From: Acidithiobacillus ferruginosus
GTDB lineage: Bacteria; Pseudomonadota; Gammaproteobacteria; Acidithiobacillales; Acidithiobacillaceae
DNA length: 8,303 nucleotides
NCBI RefSeq assembly: GCF_018854495.1
Contig: NZ_JABBDR010000168.1
Span: 1-8,303, forward strand
Direction of reading: 5' to 3'
In this document: positions 6,062-8,303 of the stretch, piece by piece
Layout of the letters: each line of letters starts with the position of its first letter
Numbering within the stretch: position 1 is the stretch's first letter
Notes under the pieces: model-generated
The model's input: the letters and a program-made list of their open reading frames with translations, nothing else
Databases searched by the model: none
What the model was told of the DNA's origin: nothing
Translations under genes and position numbers: made by a program

Positions 6062-7345
6062 ATGCCGACACCCGCATGGATGACCGAAACCAAATGGGCC
6101 GTGAAAGACCGCTGGCTCGACATCCTGCCTCGCTTGGGGATCGACCCCAAATGTCTGTGTAATCGTCATGGCCCCTGCCCTGGTTGCGGAGGCACGGACC
6201 GCTTTCGCTTCGACCCCAAGGAAAAGGGCGGCACCTTCTACTGCTCCCAGGGCGGGGGCGAGCTACTGAAGGGAGACGGCTTCTCTCTTCTGGAACACGT
6301 CCATGGCTGGAACTTCAAGCACGCCATGGAGGAAGTGGCCCGCGTGCTCGGCACCCTGCCGGTGGATTACGATCTCGCGCCGACACAGCGCGCAGCATCT
6401 GCCCAACCCGCCAAAACTTTGGCAAAGTCTTCCTGGACCGAGAAGGAACAAAAGGAAGCTACGGAACGGGCGCGCAAGACGGTCGCCAATCTCTGGCGGC
6501 AGACCGTGCCCTTGCGAGAGTGTCCGCAGGCCATGGCCTATTTCGAGAACCGGCGTATTCCCTTCGGCTTGATTGCGGACGCCCAGGACCTCCGCGCAAT
6601 ACCGGACCTGGGCTACTGGATCCAGGGGAAGGACGGCAAGCCCCGGCAGATCGGTTCGTTCCCCGCCCTGATCGCCGTATGCCGGGGGCCCAACCACCAG
6701 GTCCTGGCCCTGCATCGGACCTGGCTGCAGCCGGATGGCAGAGGCAAGCTCATGCTGCCGGATCCGGAGCGGCCCGATGTCTTGCTGGACCCACGCAAAC
6801 TCACCACGCCCATCGTCCGCAAGGTGCCCTTGCACATCGTACTCCGCCCAATGACGGCCGATGGCGTGCTGGGGGTCGGCGAGGGCATCGAGACCGCGCT
6901 TGCCGCGTCTTTCCTGCACAATGGCGTTGCCGTCCATGCCACGGTCAACAGCGGCAATATGGGCGGGAGAACGATCGACGATCGCCCGGACCGCATTCTG
7001 GGTGGTTATACGCCGCCACAGAGCTGCAGCAGGCTGATGGTTTTCGCAGATCCGGACCCCGCTGGCCTGGAGGCTGCCGAGCGGCTGCAACGCCGCATGC
7101 AACTCACGCGCAAGGAAATGGCCGTGGAGATTCGCACGCCCCGCATCGAGGGCGACTGGAACGACGTCCTGGATCTCGCCGCGCAGCAATTTCCGCAACG
7201 CATCGATGACCGGCGCCGGGGTATGGGCCTGGAACCCGGCCCGAGCCTGCCCGTCATCGTGCCGGAGATTCTACGACCCGCTCACCCCCGGGAACCTACC
7301 CACCAAGCATCACCAACCACGTACACCCCTGGCAGAAGACGGTGA
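6062..7345 (+). CDS. Plasmid primase-like protein: zinc ribbon plus TOPRIM
   Basis: A 427-aa protein with the plan of P4/plasmid-type primases. The N-terminal zinc-ribbon region has GPCPGCGGTDRFRFDPKEKG (37-56), FYC at 59-61, then GDGFSLLEHV, as in phage P4 alpha primase. The middle (about 170-260) resembles the DUF7146 region found before TOPRIM domains. The TOPRIM fold shows GEGIETALAA with Glu274, the acidic motif MVFADPDPAG with Asp330 and Asp332, and the closing GDWNDVL at 364-370. Such enzymes make RNA primers, and conjugative elements often encode one to prime the transferred strand. No helicase domain follows; the last 40 residues are Pro-rich. The fourth zinc ligand is atypical: CSQGGGE stands where CxxC is usual. 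AGGAGG at 6047-6052 supports the ATG at 6062. It is the last gene of the co-directional run. Confidence 0.85.
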   Translation: MPTPAWMTETKWAVKDRWLDILPRLGIDPKCLCNRHGPCPGCGGTDRFRFDPKEKGGTFYCSQGGGELLKGDGFSLLEHVHGWNFKHAMEEVARVLGTLPVDYDLAPTQRAASAQPAKTLAKSSWTEKEQKEATERARKTVANLWRQTVPLRECPQAMAYFENRRIPFGLIADAQDLRAIPDLGYWIQGKDGKPRQIGSFPALIAVCRGPNHQVLALHRTWLQPDGRGKLMLPDPERPDVLLDPRKLTTPIVRKVPLHIVLRPMTADGVLGVGEGIETALAASFLHNGVAVHATVNSGNMGGRTIDDRPDRILGGYTPPQSCSRLMVFADPDPAGLEAAERLQRRMQLTRKEMAVEIRTPRIEGDWNDVLDLAAQQFPQRIDDRRRGMGLEPGPSLPVIVPEILRPAHPREPTHQASPTTYTPGRRR

Positions 7346-7370
7346 TGGAAGGCGTTGGAAGCCTTCTATT
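7346..7370 (+). terminator. Hairpin directly after the primase stop
   Basis: GAAGGC (7348-7353) pairs with GCCTTC (7361-7366) around a seven-base loop, and a GU and a TA pair extend the stem to eight. Only two T follow before C, so it is a weak intrinsic terminator or an RNA-stabilising stem. Its place right after the last stop of the operon, facing a convergent gene, supports a transcription-end role. Confidence 0.4.
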
Positions 7371-7468
7371 TCGCGCCGGATGGTCTGATATGCGGCCTCC
7401 CGCCCGTCACCGCGATCAGATTGACCTCGACTTGGTTGTTGGCCCCATAGCTCAGCGCGGTACCCCTT

Positions 7469-8227
7469 CTATGCGCTCGCGCGGTTGGCCCGCGCGGCGA
7501 TGTCGGCGCATCGCGCCATGAGCGTCTCGAAGGACTCGGCATCTTCCAACAACAGCCCGTCCTCGACCATACGGGCATAATCTTCTTTCAAGGCTCTCAG
7601 GGAGTCGCCAGCGGGCACAAGGCGCAAGCCACCGCTGACCGCAGCCGCGTAATCGATAGGACTGCGATCGGCGGCCTTTTCAGCGAAGAACATACCTTTG
7701 TGCCGTGCAACGGCCTGGGCGAGATCGCGATCTGCGAAGGCCGCGGCGGCGAGACCGGCTTCGTCGAGCTTGGCGACATCGTGCCAGTGGCGGGCGAAGT
7801 GATCGCCGCGCAGCCGTTCCTGCAGACAGAAGACATGAATGGCGGTCGCCTTCTCCCAAAACGTCCGCTCGGCGTGCATCACGCGGGGCCGGGCCGTCGG
7901 AAAATTCACCTCCTTGATCAGACCGGACGCGTCGCAGGCAACATCGCGCAAACTCGCCGGCTCGCCCGTCGAGCGGGCGCCGAACTCGAGCGTCACGCTC
8001 GGCGCGACGTAGCCCGAGCCGGTCGCCGCCGCTTCATAGTCAACGAACAGCTTCTCACCCTCGGCACGGATCGTCGCCACCAGACCTTCGGCAGCCAACG
8101 CGCTTGCGATGACGGGCTGAGCTGTCCCGGCGACCCATTCCGGCAGACGCCGGCGGACCTCGCCCGACCATCGTTTCTCCTCGCTGCGCGTCTTCGGCAA
8201 CGCTTCGCCATCGGTATCCACAAGGTC
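7469..8227 (-). pseudogene. AbiEii-family nucleotidyltransferase toxin, 5' end lost
   Basis: The minus-strand frame matches the C-terminal three quarters of AbiEii/AbiGii toxins: YVAPSVTLEFGARS, then HAERTFWEKATAIHVF, RHWHDVAKL, HKGMFF, and a final LRLVPAGDSLRALKEDYARM block before a helical tail. AbiEii toxins are nucleotidyltransferases acting as type IV toxin-antitoxin or abortive-infection effectors, partnered by AbiEi. Intact proteins are about 300-340 aa and start with GGT(S/A)L and SEDIDL-type catalytic motifs. Here those are absent: reading back from the GTG at 8221-8219, the frame runs through Leu and Asp codons into the terminal bases of an insertion sequence at 8228. The surviving DLVDTDGE may be the tail of the DIDL motif. 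Without the catalytic half it should be inactive. No abiEi antitoxin gene is visible; it may lie beyond the insertion. The TAG is at 7471-7469. Confidence 0.8.
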
Positions 8228-8303
8228 TGAACCGCCCCGGATTTTGAGGAGGCTCCTTTTTCCAAGAGAATGGAGTCATGATGAACAAAGCTAAAACACC
8301 CAA
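8228..8303 (+). mobile_element. Left end of a probable IS3-family insertion sequence
   Basis: From 8228 the plus strand reads TGAACCGCCCCGG, which resembles the terminal inverted repeats of IS3-family elements of the IS51/IS407 kind, which begin with TG. A leader of about 50 bases and a ribosome site (GGAG, 8272-8275) then lead to an ATG at 8278 or 8281, the usual distance to IS3 orfA. The toxin reading frame on the other strand loses its family match exactly here, which supports an insertion junction. The right end is outside the window, so the element and any 3-4 bp target duplication cannot be confirmed. Confidence 0.6.
8281..8303 (+). CDS. Start of putative IS transposase gene (partial)
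   Basis: Only the first codons are present (MNKAKTP, or MMNKAKTP from the ATG at 8278). GGAG at 8272-8275 is five bases before the ATG at 8281. The basic start resembles the N-terminus of IS3 OrfA proteins, but seven residues cannot identify it; the call depends on the preceding IS-like end. Confidence 0.45.

Noticed and set aside
6116..6124. CATCCTG-like strings as a possible relaxase nick site (oriT), also TATCCTG near 4398
   Set aside because: Both lie inside well-supported genes, with no adjacent inverted repeats, so chance occurrence is more likely.
7366..7468. A possible gene remnant on the minus strand after the toxin stop (SYGANNQVEVNLIAVTGG)
   Set aside because: It is short, has no start or recognised family, and its frame partly overlaps the toxin gene; insufficient support.
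7441..7495. A tRNA-like start (CCATAGCTCAGCGCGGTA) suggesting a tRNA or attachment-site remnant
   Set aside because: Only the D-arm-like string is seen. No anticodon arm, T-arm (GGTTCRA) or CCA-proximal acceptor can be folded, so it is probably coincidence.
7478..7496. GC-rich stem in the last codons of the toxin gene as its terminator
   Set aside because: It can form a seven-pair stem but lies within the coding sequence and has no U-tract on the minus strand.

Overview
The window is a GC-rich stretch of a conjugative mobile element (plasmid or integrative element) from a Gram-negative proteobacterium. The Gram-negative assignment rests on a type IVB (Dot/Icm, IncI-like) transfer ATPase, an IcmT/TraK-like membrane protein, two lipobox lipoproteins and a Sec signal peptide. 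The general look would fit Acidithiobacillus or a related beta/gamma-proteobacterial plasmid, but the sequence alone does not fix the taxon.

Layout. Positions 1-1202 hold the last codons of an upstream gene, overlapped ATGA-style by a DotB/TraJ secretion ATPase. Positions 1272-2911 carry four small genes not recognised as core Dot/Icm components: a very acidic 65-aa protein, a His-rich lipoprotein, a glycine-zipper lipoprotein, and a secreted protein with an HNH-like motif. A 155-bp gap with a repeated 7-mer and a compound hairpin follows. Positions 3067-7345 are a tightly packed co-directional run: an IcmT/TraK-like protein, a protein with a possible ribbon-helix-helix N-terminus and a long linker, a ParM/StbA actin-like ATPase, a coiled-coil protein with a C-terminal membrane anchor, a second soluble coiled-coil protein, and a primase-like protein with a zinc ribbon and a TOPRIM domain. 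A hairpin follows the primase stop directly.

From 7469 to the right edge the content changes. A minus-strand AbiEii-type nucleotidyltransferase toxin gene converges on the transfer operon. It is cut at its 5' end by what looks like the left end of an IS3-family insertion sequence starting at 8228. The IS transposase start codon is inside the window and the rest lies beyond it.

How the parts may work together (inference): DotB and the IcmT-like protein belong to the type IVB transfer channel. The actin-like ATPase with its candidate adaptor and two coiled-coil proteins would maintain or position the element, with a membrane-anchored partner that classical ParMRC systems lack. The primase would supply primers for the transferred strand. 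The secreted nuclease-like protein and the two lipoproteins would act in the envelope. The most notable candidate for an undescribed system is the adaptor-ParM-membrane coiled coil-coiled coil cassette embedded in the transfer operon.
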